Shown here: one piece after another, positions 7,936-18,415 of the stretch
How the letters are laid out: the number at the start of each line of letters is the position of its first letter
Position numbering within the stretch: position 1 is the stretch's first letter
Source: Marvinbryantia sp.
GTDB lineage: Bacteria > Bacillota > Clostridia > Lachnospirales > Lachnospiraceae
NCBI GenBank assembly: GCA_016297895.1
Contig: JAEDFS010000006.1
Location: 1-64,000 of the forward strand
Reading direction: 5' to 3'
DNA: 64,000 nucleotides
Position numbers and translations under genes: made by a program
The notes under the pieces: generated by a model
What the model saw: the letters and a program-made list of their open reading frames with translations, nothing else
Told to the model about the DNA's origin: nothing
The model's database searches: none

Positions 7936-8609
7936 ATCTCAGATCCCTTACCCGTTTCTTCTCCGTGGCAATAATTATAATACCAGCATTCATACGGTTT
8001 GCAGCATTGCTCTCTAACCTCTACCTGAACCTCTTCAGGTTCCTTCTGCATCCGGTTCAGATTCTAGATATTATCATTTACCCACTTCGCATAAGCTTTT
8101 GCCTCCTCTATGACATCGTTTATCACGAAGGGATTCTCAGCATCTTCTCCGTGTGTCACGATAAAGATATGACCTATCTTAACCTTGCAACGATCCATTA
8201 TGTAATACTGAAAGCCAACATCTCTGACAAATTGATCATAGACGGCAGGAGAGTTTTTCACTTCATATATGTCATATCCGTCTTCTGTCTTCCGCAGGAT
8301 GTCAAGGGCACAATAATTGTTGTAATAAATAAACGCTGCTTCACATATAACAGACGTTCCCTTCTCTATATGCTCTGCCGTTTTGGCGACCATAGCTTTG
8401 GTATCCGGATAGGTTGTGCCCGGACGATACACCGTCATTTCCTCATAATTCCCGAACATAGCCATAGCTCTGTCGCCAAAATCATTTCCTGCATCCAGAC
8501 GTTGCTGAACCTCCGGCGGTATTACCTTTAGGCTTGGTTTATGCTTATCCAGCCATAGCATCTTTCGACACTGCATTCCACGCATGAAATCAGTTTTTGT
8601 TATTCCCAT
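7932..8609 (-). pseudogene. Cas4/RecB-like PD-(D/E)XK nuclease with in-frame amber codon
   Basis: From ATG 8609 (GAGGGG upstream) a frame of 181 codons ends at TAG (8066-8064), but the same frame continues for 43 further codons to TAA (7934-7932). The extension carries the conserved cysteine motif QCCKPYECWYYNYC. With the N-terminal CysMQC segment (Cys14), Asp103 in ALDIL and the EVK motif at 116-118, this is the layout of DUF2779/Cas4-like nucleases, in which the N- and C-terminal cysteines bind an iron-sulfur cluster. The amber codon sits where relatives carry Trp (WVNDNI-W-), a TGG to TAG change. Either a recent inactivation, a sequencing error or amber readthrough. Last gene of the defence operon, 14 nt after the helicase. 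Confidence 0.7.
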
Positions 8610-8623
8610 TACTTAGTATCCCC

Positions 8624-11600
8624 TCAGATTATCAGAGCCTTCAATTGCTCCTTCTTCTCTCTGATATCTTTATCAAGAGCATCTATCTTTCCCTCAATTT
8701 CCGTTTTCTTCTTTATGTTCTCCAGAAAATCCGGATACTCCGATTTAAGGAAACCATTATCAAATGCCTGTGGTATCTGGAATGTCTTTTCGCCTACCTC
8801 AAACTCAATGGAGACATGTTTACCATCATACTCTGTTGCCAGTCCGTCTCCAAAAGTCTTATGTGTTATCAACATACCAACTACTTCATATGTCTTGATG
8901 CCGTCCTTCTCCGTTTTCAGTAAGGCCAGCTGTTCCTCGCAGCTTTGGATTTCATTCTGAAAAGCTTCAATACGTGTCTGTCTCTCTGATTTTTTCTTTA
9001 CCTCAATAACAGGCTTCCTTTCGCTCATCTTAGCCTTCCAATCTTCGTCCGTTCTGATATAAGGACTGAGATTGATGAAGAGATTCCTGATATATTCCTT
9101 GTCTTTCATCCCGCTTTCGAGAATGTATTCCACAAGTTCTTCCTGTCTTGCCTGCCCCATCGTAAGTCTGTACAAAGACAATACTTTTCTGAGCCTGTCA
9201 TAATTGACCTCATCCTTGCTGACCGGATACATCGGAATAATGCGTTCAATTTTTACAGCCTGATCCTTTCCAAGGCACCAATACGGAACAAGCTCCGACT
9301 GATCCGATGTTCGGATCTCTTCTGCCGCCATAGCAAATAGCTCTTGCCAAACATCGCTATCGAACTCTCTGTCTGCAAATCTTGATGCTATATCCTGCCT
9401 TATAGCCAAGCACTTATAACGATTAATTCGTCCCTCCCTTTGCTCCAGATCAATAGGGTTACTTGGCAGATTCCAATGCATTATCTTTCTGCAGTAATGA
9501 TGGAAATCCAAGCCTTCCTGTCCAATAGACGTAGTTGCAAGCACAAAAGGTCTCATCGGACTGTTAAAAGCATTACGGATGCTGTCTTTACGATCTACAT
9601 TCTTTGACTCGCTGCCTTCACTCTTTGTAAATCCCACGGCATAATGAGATCGCATAAACGTCCTCTGATACTTTTCCCCGTTCATTCTTTTCTTAAACGC
9701 GGGATAAGTATCTACAGAATAACTGGCAGAATGTATCTTCAAAGCATCTATCATCAGCTCATGTACCTGATGATTCTTGTCTTCTGAAAGTCCAAATCCG
9801 GCTCCTTCAGACACCATATGAACGTACTCATCCAACATCGCTCCGAAGCCGCCGTCACAACAATATCTAAGAACATTTCTCCAATGACCGTCGCTTTCAG
9901 AATCCTCGTCATCACCGTATGCAAGAATGACTGCCGCTGTTGCCTCAGTCGCATTAAAACGATTGATGAATACCTTCGCAAGCTCGGATGATCTTTTCAG
10001 ATCTCCACCGTTCGATCGAAAAGCACATATGGCAAAAGAACCTATTGCCATATCAGCAAGAACACTGGCCAGGTCTCTTGGAACACGTCCCATCTCTCTT
10101 TCAGCAGAATTCATAAGCGAATTCATTCTCCGGAGATGTGTTTCCAGTCCGGTAGTACCCGTGTCTTCTGTCGTATCATCTGCATCCGGATCCGCATCAA
10201 TCATAAGACTTATCCATTTGCTGACGTACTCCTGTCCATCAAGAAGCGCAGGTGCCATATAATACCATCTCTTATCGTCACGGACAGAATTATACTCATA
10301 TTTCTCAATAACAGGCTTCAATAGCCTCTCTATCTTCCCCTTAAGTTCATCCCGTATTTCAGACAAGGAATAACCGGCATTGAGGTAATCTATCGGTTTA
10401 TAGATTTCTGCAAGCGTCTCCGACGGATAAAGCAGGCAGAACATATACATGCCCCTTGGCTCACCCTTGGAAACATTAAACCTGAGCCTTGCTGGAGGAT
10501 AACGCAGTTTCGCTTCGGTAAAGTACTTATTATTTTCAGACTTCAGATTTTCATCGTTCGACAATATTCCAACGGTTCTTCTCTCTTCCTCATAAGAGAT
10601 CATACTTCCGATCATCTTCGGCACCATCTCCCAGGACGAAAATACAAGAATCTTTGAAAAACCTTTGCTGTCGCGATAAATGCCTTCCAAACTATAATAT
10701 GGTCTTGACGGTGGAACCCACATATAAAGTTCTGACCGATTATAGAAAATCTGCCGTTTCAGTTCTTCAAGCCTTGCATTATTTGCCGGAAGTTCCCCAT
10801 AGTTTTCAAGCCAGTTACGATTGATCCAGAGATACTTTCCCCGTGTTTTTGAAACTTCTTCAGGGTTTCTTTTTATGATTTTCTCTACACGTTCTTTAAC
10901 CTTATAGTGATTCATGTAGGACATCAGGTATGGTGTGCTCTTTGCGTAATCAACCAATAAAGATCTGTCTTCTCCGATATCTCGAAGCATCCGCCCCATA
11001 TCAACAAATGTATGGATATCTCCCTCAGAGATACTGAGTGCATGATGCACGCTGCTGTCATCAATATAATCACCGGCATCCATAACAGAGATACGCTCAG
11101 TACGGCACATAAGACCATACATCTCATCTTCGGCCTTTTTCTTTAGATGCAAAACCGCAGCATCTCCCTGAATCACTTCTCTAAGAGCAACGGAATAATC
11201 AGACCACACTTCCGAAAAGTGCTTCATCTTACTCTTATCGTTGAGCAGGAACTCCATTACCTGAAAGAATTCTCTGTAATATTCATCCGGTGAATCAGCT
11301 TCCTCGATCTCTTCCATCGTTGAATACAGTTTATAAGGAGTTGCCGAAAGCAGAAGAACCTTCAGCCCCTCTGTCTCAAAGAACTTCTTTGCTATCACAC
11401 CGTTCTCTGTTTCCTGAGTCTCAGAATCTATCAAGCTCTTAAACCTCTGAAATTCATCCATGATAACAAGATCCGGCTGCAACATGCTCACACTGACTTC
11501 CGCAAACATTCTTCTCAGCTTTTGGAGCACATAGTTGTCGGAATCGGTTACTCCTTCTCCGGCACGTATCTCTTCGACATGTCGAATAAGCAGATCAAAA

Positions 11601-12262
11601 ATATGATTCTTTGAATCGAATTTTACGATTTTTTCAATTACATTGCCCGGATACTCGGTTCCCTCATCCTCCAAGAATCCGACTTTCTCATCATAGTAAT
11701 TGACATACCAATCCCACCAGTTCACTCCCTGAGAAATAAAAGAATTAATTCCTGGTAAGTAGTCTTCCAGAGCCGGTATTCTCATTAAGATGGCATACAT
11801 CAGGGCACGTTCTTCTTTTGTTCCGCCACCATTTGTCATGCTAAAAGAAGTACTCGGTGTCAAAGGGATCAGCTGGGCATATGATTTGTTCTTCTTCGAA
11901 GAGTACTCCTGCTCTGCAATTTTCAGATGTTGCATGGACAGCCGTGCATCGCCGCTGTTCCCGTCCGGTCTTATGTTGAAAACGTCCAGCTTTTGTATGT
12001 TCTGATTTGCAATGACCTGATTAGAACATATATAAACAATCTTGAAGATATCGTCATTATTCTCATACTGTATCAAAGCAGTCTTAGCTATAGCTCCTCT
12101 TGCAATCAGAGTCTTACCGAGACCAACTTCGTCCGCAACCAGGACCCGGTTCTGCCCATGACGAAAAAGCTCATCGATTCTTTCAACTGTCGCGCATTGA
12201 AAGTCTTTAAGCTGAGCCATGGTCTTTTCTTCAATTGTTCGAAGATTTTTACCCAAGTCCAT
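8624..12262 (-). CDS. Large SNF2/DEAD-like helicase
   Basis: 1212 residues. Near the N-terminus VLVADEVGLGKTLIA (about 40-54) is the Walker A of SNF2-like translocases; LVIMDEFQRFKSL near residue 269 is the Walker B (DEFQ rather than DEAH). The second RecA domain carries FVLATTSIGQEGLDFHHYC and QREGRINRYKC (near 940), i.e. motifs V and VI. A predicted coiled coil (EIQSCEEQLALLKTEKDG) lies near the C-terminus. Helicases of this size and motif set occur in several phage-defence loci, including DISARM DrmD-type proteins, but I cannot assign it to a named system. It starts three bases after the PLD gene with a weak ribosome site, suggesting translational coupling. Confidence 0.8.
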   Translation of the reverse strand: MDLGKNLRTIEEKTMAQLKDFQCATVERIDELFRHGQNRVLVADEVGLGKTLIARGAIAKTALIQYENNDDIFKIVYICSNQVIANQNIQKLDVFNIRPDGNSGDARLSMQHLKIAEQEYSSKKNKSYAQLIPLTPSTSFSMTNGGGTKEERALMYAILMRIPALEDYLPGINSFISQGVNWWDWYVNYYDEKVGFLEDEGTEYPGNVIEKIVKFDSKNHIFDLLIRHVEEIRAGEGVTDSDNYVLQKLRRMFAEVSVSMLQPDLVIMDEFQRFKSLIDSETQETENGVIAKKFFETEGLKVLLLSATPYKLYSTMEEIEEADSPDEYYREFFQVMEFLLNDKSKMKHFSEVWSDYSVALREVIQGDAAVLHLKKKAEDEMYGLMCRTERISVMDAGDYIDDSSVHHALSISEGDIHTFVDMGRMLRDIGEDRSLLVDYAKSTPYLMSYMNHYKVKERVEKIIKRNPEEVSKTRGKYLWINRNWLENYGELPANNARLEELKRQIFYNRSELYMWVPPSRPYYSLEGIYRDSKGFSKILVFSSWEMVPKMIGSMISYEEERRTVGILSNDENLKSENNKYFTEAKLRYPPARLRFNVSKGEPRGMYMFCLLYPSETLAEIYKPIDYLNAGYSLSEIRDELKGKIERLLKPVIEKYEYNSVRDDKRWYYMAPALLDGQEYVSKWISLMIDADPDADDTTEDTGTTGLETHLRRMNSLMNSAEREMGRVPRDLASVLADMAIGSFAICAFRSNGGDLKRSSELAKVFINRFNATEATAAVILAYGDDEDSESDGHWRNVLRYCCDGGFGAMLDEYVHMVSEGAGFGLSEDKNHQVHELMIDALKIHSASYSVDTYPAFKKRMNGEKYQRTFMRSHYAVGFTKSEGSESKNVDRKDSIRNAFNSPMRPFVLATTSIGQEGLDFHHYCRKIMHWNLPSNPIDLEQREGRINRYKCLAIRQDIASRFADREFDSDVWQELFAMAAEEIRTSDQSELVPYWCLGKDQAVKIERIIPMYPVSKDEVNYDRLRKVLSLYRLTMGQARQEELVEYILESGMKDKEYIRNLFINLSPYIRTDEDWKAKMSERKPVIEVKKKSERQTRIEAFQNEIQSCEEQLALLKTEKDGIKTYEVVGMLITHKTFGDGLATEYDGKHVSIEFEVGEKTFQIPQAFDNGFLKSEYPDFLENIKKKTEIEGKIDALDKDIREKKEQLKALII

Positions 12263-12265
12263 ATA

Positions 12266-14095
12266 TTACACCTGCTTTATCCCAAGAGTATTGCAAAATA
12301 CGCTGTACATTTCTCTGAATTCCGGAGGTATGATTTCTTCTTCCTCAATCGCTTTTGTGATATATTGGATTTCTCCCAGTCTGTCCGGATCAGAAACGGA
12401 TGTTTTTAGCATCTTTTCATAGACAGCTGGCATTGCACTGTTCTGATCCCATTCTCCGTATCCGCCAGCGGCTTTTTTATTTTCAAGGAAGGATTGAACA
12501 TAATCATCGCCAAGAATAAATGCAACGTATTCAATAAACTGATTTCTTGTCTTTATGACATTCTTAATAATCTCTGCATCTCTTCCTTCCGGTATCCCAG
12601 ATGTAGGAATCATAATTACACGTTCAAGTGTGCAATCGTCAATAGTTGCAGCAACAACATAGAACTCTGAAAGCTGTAGCATATCCAAAGAATTAAACTC
12701 CATCTCAGGTAATAATTCGCTTTCCTTGTTACTCCTGAGCGGTCTGATAATCACTCCGTCTATCTTGTGATCGATGTCAGCTGTAATGTGCACATCATAC
12801 CGGCCATCGTTTCCCATAACGGCAGCGGCCGTCTTTATTCGGCAGATCGTCTTAATCTTCTGTTCAACACTGTCTTGTAGAGATGTATCATCAGATCCAG
12901 CAATCTCATCCAATGATACTAATTCAAATGGATTCTTTTTTCCCTCACGATCTTCGCCCATGATATCATTGAGGAACTTTTCTCCATTCAGAACACTGTT
13001 TTTTGTCCGCAAGCGGATCATCATTTCAATGTTAGAATGGATGGCCGCATAAGACGCATTCATTGATCCAAGGAACAAATCCGTAGTGCTGTATTTCCTT
13101 CTGACATATATTTTGGCATGAATATCCTGTTTTCCGGACTCCTGCTCCGATTGTTCATCCTCTCCGTCAGAGATTGAGCTCTCGCCATCAATGATATCGT
13201 CTTTCATAACATAGACATCAAAATTCGAGGCCTTGCCATTCGTAATCTTGGGAAGTTCAGATCTTCTTGTTATCAGCGTCCTTGTGGTACCGGTCATAGT
13301 CTTTCCCGGATCATTAAAGCCTTCTATAACACTGCCAGTTAGGAATGGTGACATCACAACAAGCTCATGAAAATTCTCAGTAAAGAGCCAGTTGGAGGCC
13401 ATATCATAACTTGCTGATCCTATCCCCATCGGCATAATAACGCATTCGGAAAAACCATTCTCAACGTGGAATCTTACCTGCGAAATAGTCTTGATCATAT
13501 ATGAAAGATCACTGTACTGTCTGGAATAATTGATTAGTTCCTTGTTAAGTTGCTTGCGGAGAAATTTTAAAAACTCCGCGATAGGTTCCGCGCTAATTTC
13601 ACCCGAAGAAGTGGTATCGCCATCCAAAGCACATGCCACATCCCAGCTGTGATCAAAGGTCATATTCCTGCTCATCACAACGAATCTGTACTGTCTTTCT
13701 CCTTCTTCATTGCTATATTCAAGCAGCCAGGTCTTTGGATGAAATGCCGGATACCTATTTATTTTCTGATCAAACGGAACCGATACGGGAACAACCATTT
13801 TTTCCAGTGTAAGGCAAAGTGCATTTGCCTTTGACGGCAGTTTAATCTGTCCGGCCTCGCAAAATACAACAATTCTGTCCGAAATCTTCTGCAAGGCGCT
13901 AAGCATACTTATCGGATTATTGATCAGTTCACTATCGGTATCCTCTATCAATCCCAGCGCTATTGATACCGCGGTCAATGTTTCCAAATCCAGTGAATAT
14001 GTAGTTCCAATAGCACGTTCAAGTTTATAACCAACCGGCGGCATAAGAACTTCGCCGTAGTTTATTCTGTCTTTTGCTGAAGTAGGCTTAAACAT
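12266..14095 (-). CDS. Phospholipase-D-family nuclease-like protein
   Basis: About 609 residues from ATG 14095, chosen because GGAGGTGGTGCGAA precedes it. Contains a full HKD motif near residue 328: IHAKIYVRRKYSTTDLFLGS continuing with MNASYAAIHSN, i.e. HxKx(n)D followed by GSxN. The PLD superfamily includes nucleases of restriction and defence systems (for example DrmC, MkoB, BfiI). An earlier partial second site (HPKTWLLEYSN, then FVVMSRNMTFDHSWD) near residue 105-130 suggests a two-site protein. It overlaps the stop of the DUF6361 gene by eight bases and is followed three bases later by the helicase, so the three proteins are likely made in fixed ratio and may form one complex. Confidence 0.8.
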   Translation of the reverse strand: MFKPTSAKDRINYGEVLMPPVGYKLERAIGTTYSLDLETLTAVSIALGLIEDTDSELINNPISMLSALQKISDRIVVFCEAGQIKLPSKANALCLTLEKMVVPVSVPFDQKINRYPAFHPKTWLLEYSNEEGERQYRFVVMSRNMTFDHSWDVACALDGDTTSSGEISAEPIAEFLKFLRKQLNKELINYSRQYSDLSYMIKTISQVRFHVENGFSECVIMPMGIGSASYDMASNWLFTENFHELVVMSPFLTGSVIEGFNDPGKTMTGTTRTLITRRSELPKITNGKASNFDVYVMKDDIIDGESSISDGEDEQSEQESGKQDIHAKIYVRRKYSTTDLFLGSMNASYAAIHSNIEMMIRLRTKNSVLNGEKFLNDIMGEDREGKKNPFELVSLDEIAGSDDTSLQDSVEQKIKTICRIKTAAAVMGNDGRYDVHITADIDHKIDGVIIRPLRSNKESELLPEMEFNSLDMLQLSEFYVVAATIDDCTLERVIMIPTSGIPEGRDAEIIKNVIKTRNQFIEYVAFILGDDYVQSFLENKKAAGGYGEWDQNSAMPAVYEKMLKTSVSDPDRLGEIQYITKAIEEEEIIPPEFREMYSVFCNTLGIKQV

Positions 14096-15281
14096 TTCGC
14101 ACCACCTCCGCATTCATAATATCTCTGATAACTCTCTTGGTCGGAGTATATCTATAATCAAGTCTGTCTATTCCAATCCAGCTCTGACCCTTGAATTCCC
14201 CTACTCTATTAGTCTTAGCTCTCTTTGTCCCCTTTAAGGCAATTTCACGGTTCCTGATAAGATCATCTAAACCGTCAATATTCCCTTCTCTGACTGCATC
14301 CTGTGCTCTTAGCAAAAACGATCTCAGCTTCAAATTTCGGATTGCCAATCTATTAAATATTGCTTTCAGATCAACTTCGCTCCGGCGTTTCAGATCCTTA
14401 GCATAAAGTTCCCAATTACTAACAGCTCTCTCATTCTCTCCGTCAAAAACAATCAGGTTATATCGGGTGGTAATGATCGAAACAAGGTTATTGAAATCAT
14501 TCGCAAGTCCCATCATGTACCGCAGTTCATCATCGACAGCATCACGAATATCCTCTGAGAGCGCGCCAAAGGATCCGTATTTTTCGAGATCGATATTGTT
14601 CTTCAATATGAACGCAAACAGGCTATCGCGTTGTGTTGTAATAATCTGCGACTTTAAAAATGCTGCCTCCTCAGGCAACAATTCTATAGTGAGATGATCT
14701 CTCCAGTCGCTTTTATACGTATCTCCAAGACACCAAAACTGAATTGACGTGATGTCGCCTGCATCCATATCATCTTTTTCATTTTCTTCGGCATCTTTAT
14801 CTCTGTTTCCGTAGGCCTTAGCCTGTTTCAGGCTTCTCTGAATGATGCTCTGATGGACATATTCTTTAACAGATAAATCCTCCTTGAAGATGCCCATCCT
14901 TTTTATTCCGTTCCAGTAAATGTTAGACGGTGTTCTGAGTACCCATGATTTTGGAACAAGGCTACCGATAACACCGTCATTACTAGTCTTTATCAGAATA
15001 TCTCTACAGTTACGTTCTTCATTGTCAATCTTTCGGAGAATACTGTTTAGGTCGGAACCATACTTTCCGCTACCAGCTTCCATAAGGACATAAGGAACGA
15101 TAAGGAAATACTTTGCCCTTGTCTGGACAGTAGATGTTCCAGGAAAAAAATAGTCAGCAAAAGCATCACGAACCGCGCCTATCCCCAGTTCGTCCACCGC
15201 TCCCGGCTCATCCAGCAGATGAATCACGTTGAGTACTTTATTCCGTTCATCCTTAGAAAAATCTATCCAGCCTAATGGCAT
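14088..15281 (-). CDS. DUF6361-family protein
   Basis: 397 residues, ATG 15281 behind AGAGGAAG. The N-terminus reads MPLGWIDFSKDERNKVLNVI, then DELGIGAVRDAFADYFFPG and TSTVQTRAKYFLIVPYV, which I recognise as the conserved head of DUF6361 proteins. Function of the family is not known to me. No signal peptide or transmembrane segment is apparent; the C-terminal half is helical and basic (LKRRSEVDLKAIFNRLAIRN), consistent with nucleic-acid or protein binding. It begins 21 nt after hsdR and overlaps the PLD gene by eight bases, which makes it the adaptor-position gene between the Type I system and the PLD-helicase pair. Confidence 0.75.
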   Translation of the reverse strand: MPLGWIDFSKDERNKVLNVIHLLDEPGAVDELGIGAVRDAFADYFFPGTSTVQTRAKYFLIVPYVLMEAGSGKYGSDLNSILRKIDNEERNCRDILIKTSNDGVIGSLVPKSWVLRTPSNIYWNGIKRMGIFKEDLSVKEYVHQSIIQRSLKQAKAYGNRDKDAEENEKDDMDAGDITSIQFWCLGDTYKSDWRDHLTIELLPEEAAFLKSQIITTQRDSLFAFILKNNIDLEKYGSFGALSEDIRDAVDDELRYMMGLANDFNNLVSIITTRYNLIVFDGENERAVSNWELYAKDLKRRSEVDLKAIFNRLAIRNLKLRSFLLRAQDAVREGNIDGLDDLIRNREIALKGTKRAKTNRVGEFKGQSWIGIDRLDYRYTPTKRVIRDIMNAEVVRNV

Positions 15282-15302
15282 AGTACTTCCTCTTTTCTTT
15301 CA

Positions 15303-18300
15303 TTATGGGTGTAATTCCCTATACAACTTATCCGCCAACGCAGCCTGCACTGCATGATACTTCTTCGCGTCCAGGAACAGCTGACGATATGCTTCAGTAT
15401 TCTCTGCATAAGCAGCCATCGCCATCTCATCAAAAATACCAGGGAACACGCTTCTGTCATAAACTTGGCGGTCATCTGTCTGCGCCGCTTTCTGGACATC
15501 CTCATCCTTCTTCATCTTGTTATATAAGGTTTCTACAATAACCCTATCAGCCTCTGTAAACTCACCCATGAACTCTTCATTGATTCGCTGAATAATTTCT
15601 TCTAACGGGCTCAGTTTTTCTTTTTTCGATCCGGCTTTCTTCGGATTCGTAGGAGCCCAAGAACCGGCTTCATCATCCAGTTCAATCGCTCCTTCAAAGG
15701 TCTTTGCCAATTGATAGTATTCCAGCTTCACACGGTTATCCAGATTGAACTCGATTGTAGGATCTCCCGGAAGCAGCTTCGCAAGGTAAGAGCAGAAAAT
15801 ATACTCATGATGCAGATCCTTGTCAAACATCCTCGTGATCTGGCTGATATAGTTATACCATTTCACCAAATTTCGGACTTCCCTGCGGACCTGATACCGC
15901 TGTTCCTGATTCAAAGCGTTATACTTCTCCGCGATAGGAATCAGAGCATTGGATATCTTTGCCTGTGTGGAATTTGACTTCCGGGCGTCCTCATCAATAT
16001 AAATACTCGTTACCTTTTCGATATCTTCCTTGGTGTAAATTCCATACTCGTGGATGATGCGCTGCGTCGTATAGATCAGATCAAAATTGATCTCTTCATC
16101 CAGGCTTGTCTCCTTATAGAACTGCTGGAAAGCATCCTTGATACGCTCCACAGGATTCACAAAATCCAGAACATAAGTATCCTCTTTCCCCGGGCAGATT
16201 CTGTTCAAACGGCTCAGCGTTTGCACAGCCTTTACATCCCTAAGCTCCTTATCAACAATCATTGTATGGAGCAGCGGTTCATCAAATCCTGTCTGATACT
16301 TCTCCGCAACGATCAGGACATCACCCTCTTCATGGAACACAGCCTTCGTCTGGCTTTCCTTCACCGGGTGACCGTCTTTATCAATGTTCATCTTGCTCTC
16401 AGTGTACTCAGGTCCATCGACTTCATCCGGATCCTTCAATGCACCGCTGAAAGCGATCATAATCTGAACATCATCATAGTTATTCGATTTCAGATACTGC
16501 TTGATCGTATGGTAATACCGCACCGCGGCCAATCTGGATGCGGTGACAACCATCATCTTGCCCTGACCGCCGATCTTCTTCTTCGTGATATCCCGGAAAG
16601 TCTCGACAATGATCGCTGCCTTTTGTTCCAGATTATGCGGATGCAGTTCCTCATACCGGCGAATAGTCTTTATTGCCTTGGATGTCGGAACTTCCGGATT
16701 ATCCGGCGTGTTCTTTGCGATCTGGTAACACATCTTATAGGTAACATAGTTCGCCAGCACATCCAGAATGAAGCCTTCTTCAATCGCCTGCTTCATGGAA
16801 TAGATATGGAACGGATGGAAGGAGCCATCAGGATATGGCTCACCAAAGATTTCCAGTGTCTTTCCCTTTGGTGTTGCGGTAAACGCAAAGAAGGACAGGT
16901 TCTTATGGCGTCCCTGTGACAGCATCTCCTGGACAAAGATATCCTTGTTATCGATTTCTTCCTCGGCCTTTCCTTCCAGCTCTGCATATTCCTTCAGGGC
17001 ATCATCCACATCAGCAAGAGCTGTCTTCAGCTTCATTGCACTCTGACCGGTCTGACTGGAATGCGCTTCATCAACGATGATCGCAAAATGCTTTCCGGCA
17101 GTATCCTTGACCTGATCATAGATCACCGGGAACTTCTGAAGCGTTGTCACAATAATGCGCTTACCATCATTGATGGCATCCTTCAAATCCTTTGAACTCT
17201 TCTTTTCATCAATCGTTACAACAGTTCCCAGAGTATGATCAAAACTCGACACGGTAGCCTGAAGCTGCTGATCCAGCACTCGTCTGTCAGTAACAATGAT
17301 GACACTATCAAAGATTGCCTCATTATCCGCATTATGCAGACTCGCCATTCGATATGCCGTCCATGCGATAGAATTGGACTTGCCGCTGCCTGCGCTGTGC
17401 TGAATCAGATAATTATGACCTGCACCGCCTTCACGCACATGATCGACCAGTTTCCGCACTACATCCAGCTGATGATAACGCGGGAAAATGACCTTTGTTT
17501 TCGTCTCGATACGCTGTGATCCGTCTTTGTTCTTAGTCTTCTTTTCTTCCTTCTGTACATTGATGAACTTCTGCAATATATCCAGGAGCTTATCCTTCTG
17601 CCATACTTCCTTCCACAGATAGCTTGTTACATAATCGCCGTCTTCTGTCTGCGGATTTCCTGCACCACCGTCTTTTCCGGCTCCATTGCTTCCCTGATTG
17701 AACGGCAGGAACGGAGTCTTATCCCGGTCAATGACCGTCGCCATCGCTGCATTATAAAGATCCACAGCAAAATACGCCAGAATGCGCTTATTCTGACCAA
17801 AACACGCTTCCTTCGGATCCCTGTTATACATCCACTGACGCTTCGCATCATCGATGCTCTGCCCGGTCAACTGATTTTTTAATTCAATCGCTATGATGGG
17901 AATGCCATTCAATGCCAACATCATATCGACCGTGTTGGTATTCGTCTCCGAATAATGCCACTGCCGGATGCACTGACAGATATTCTTTTGGTAATTCTCC
18001 ACCGCCAGCTTATTTAGCGTAGATTCCGGTGCAAAATAACATACAGAGAACTGTACCCCACGATGCTTGAACCCATGTCGTAATACTTCGATCAGTCCGA
18101 CCTGATTGACAGCACTGTCAAACGCCTTATAGAACTGACGAACCGGATCAATATTGCACATCCGTTCAAAACGCTTCCACGCCATCGGCTGACTAGCCTT
18201 CACAAAGTCGGTTAGCGTGACGATATCCAGAGCCATCCCCCGATAATCGTGATTACAGTAGCCCGCATCTGTAGCCTTCTGCCATCCACCTTCAGGCGAT

Positions 18301-18413
18301 GTGAGATACTCTTCGATTTTACTCTCTAAGTTCTTCTCTGATTCATCCATCATCTTACCGATGGCATCCGTATAGGCCTTAACACGTTTGTCGAATCTCG
18401 TATCTTTCGCCAT
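15303..18413 (-). CDS. hsdR: Type I restriction enzyme R subunit (HsdR)
   Basis: About 1036 residues from ATG 18413; a GTG six bases earlier would give an overlap with hsdS. N-terminal PD-(D/E)XK nuclease domain with PIIAIELKNQLTG (the E-x-K pair); Walker A HSAGSGKSNSIAW near residue 342; DEAH box IIVDEAHSSQTG; motif VI-type segment VQTLSRLNRICPG. This subunit translocates DNA and cleaves when the target is unmethylated. The frame is complete. It follows hsdS by two bases and precedes DUF6361 by 21 nt, so nothing separates the restriction genes from the helicase module. Confidence 0.95.
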   Translation of the reverse strand: MAKDTRFDKRVKAYTDAIGKMMDESEKNLESKIEEYLTSPEGGWQKATDAGYCNHDYRGMALDIVTLTDFVKASQPMAWKRFERMCNIDPVRQFYKAFDSAVNQVGLIEVLRHGFKHRGVQFSVCYFAPESTLNKLAVENYQKNICQCIRQWHYSETNTNTVDMMLALNGIPIIAIELKNQLTGQSIDDAKRQWMYNRDPKEACFGQNKRILAYFAVDLYNAAMATVIDRDKTPFLPFNQGSNGAGKDGGAGNPQTEDGDYVTSYLWKEVWQKDKLLDILQKFINVQKEEKKTKNKDGSQRIETKTKVIFPRYHQLDVVRKLVDHVREGGAGHNYLIQHSAGSGKSNSIAWTAYRMASLHNADNEAIFDSVIIVTDRRVLDQQLQATVSSFDHTLGTVVTIDEKKSSKDLKDAINDGKRIIVTTLQKFPVIYDQVKDTAGKHFAIIVDEAHSSQTGQSAMKLKTALADVDDALKEYAELEGKAEEEIDNKDIFVQEMLSQGRHKNLSFFAFTATPKGKTLEIFGEPYPDGSFHPFHIYSMKQAIEEGFILDVLANYVTYKMCYQIAKNTPDNPEVPTSKAIKTIRRYEELHPHNLEQKAAIIVETFRDITKKKIGGQGKMMVVTASRLAAVRYYHTIKQYLKSNNYDDVQIMIAFSGALKDPDEVDGPEYTESKMNIDKDGHPVKESQTKAVFHEEGDVLIVAEKYQTGFDEPLLHTMIVDKELRDVKAVQTLSRLNRICPGKEDTYVLDFVNPVERIKDAFQQFYKETSLDEEINFDLIYTTQRIIHEYGIYTKEDIEKVTSIYIDEDARKSNSTQAKISNALIPIAEKYNALNQEQRYQVRREVRNLVKWYNYISQITRMFDKDLHHEYIFCSYLAKLLPGDPTIEFNLDNRVKLEYYQLAKTFEGAIELDDEAGSWAPTNPKKAGSKKEKLSPLEEIIQRINEEFMGEFTEADRVIVETLYNKMKKDEDVQKAAQTDDRQVYDRSVFPGIFDEMAMAAYAENTEAYRQLFLDAKKYHAVQAALADKLYRELHP

Positions 18414-18415
18414 AA

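Noticed and set aside
16050..16919. Plus-strand open frame of 289 codons inside hsdR
   Set aside because: Shadow of a well-conserved HsdR coding region; no ribosome site or family motif.
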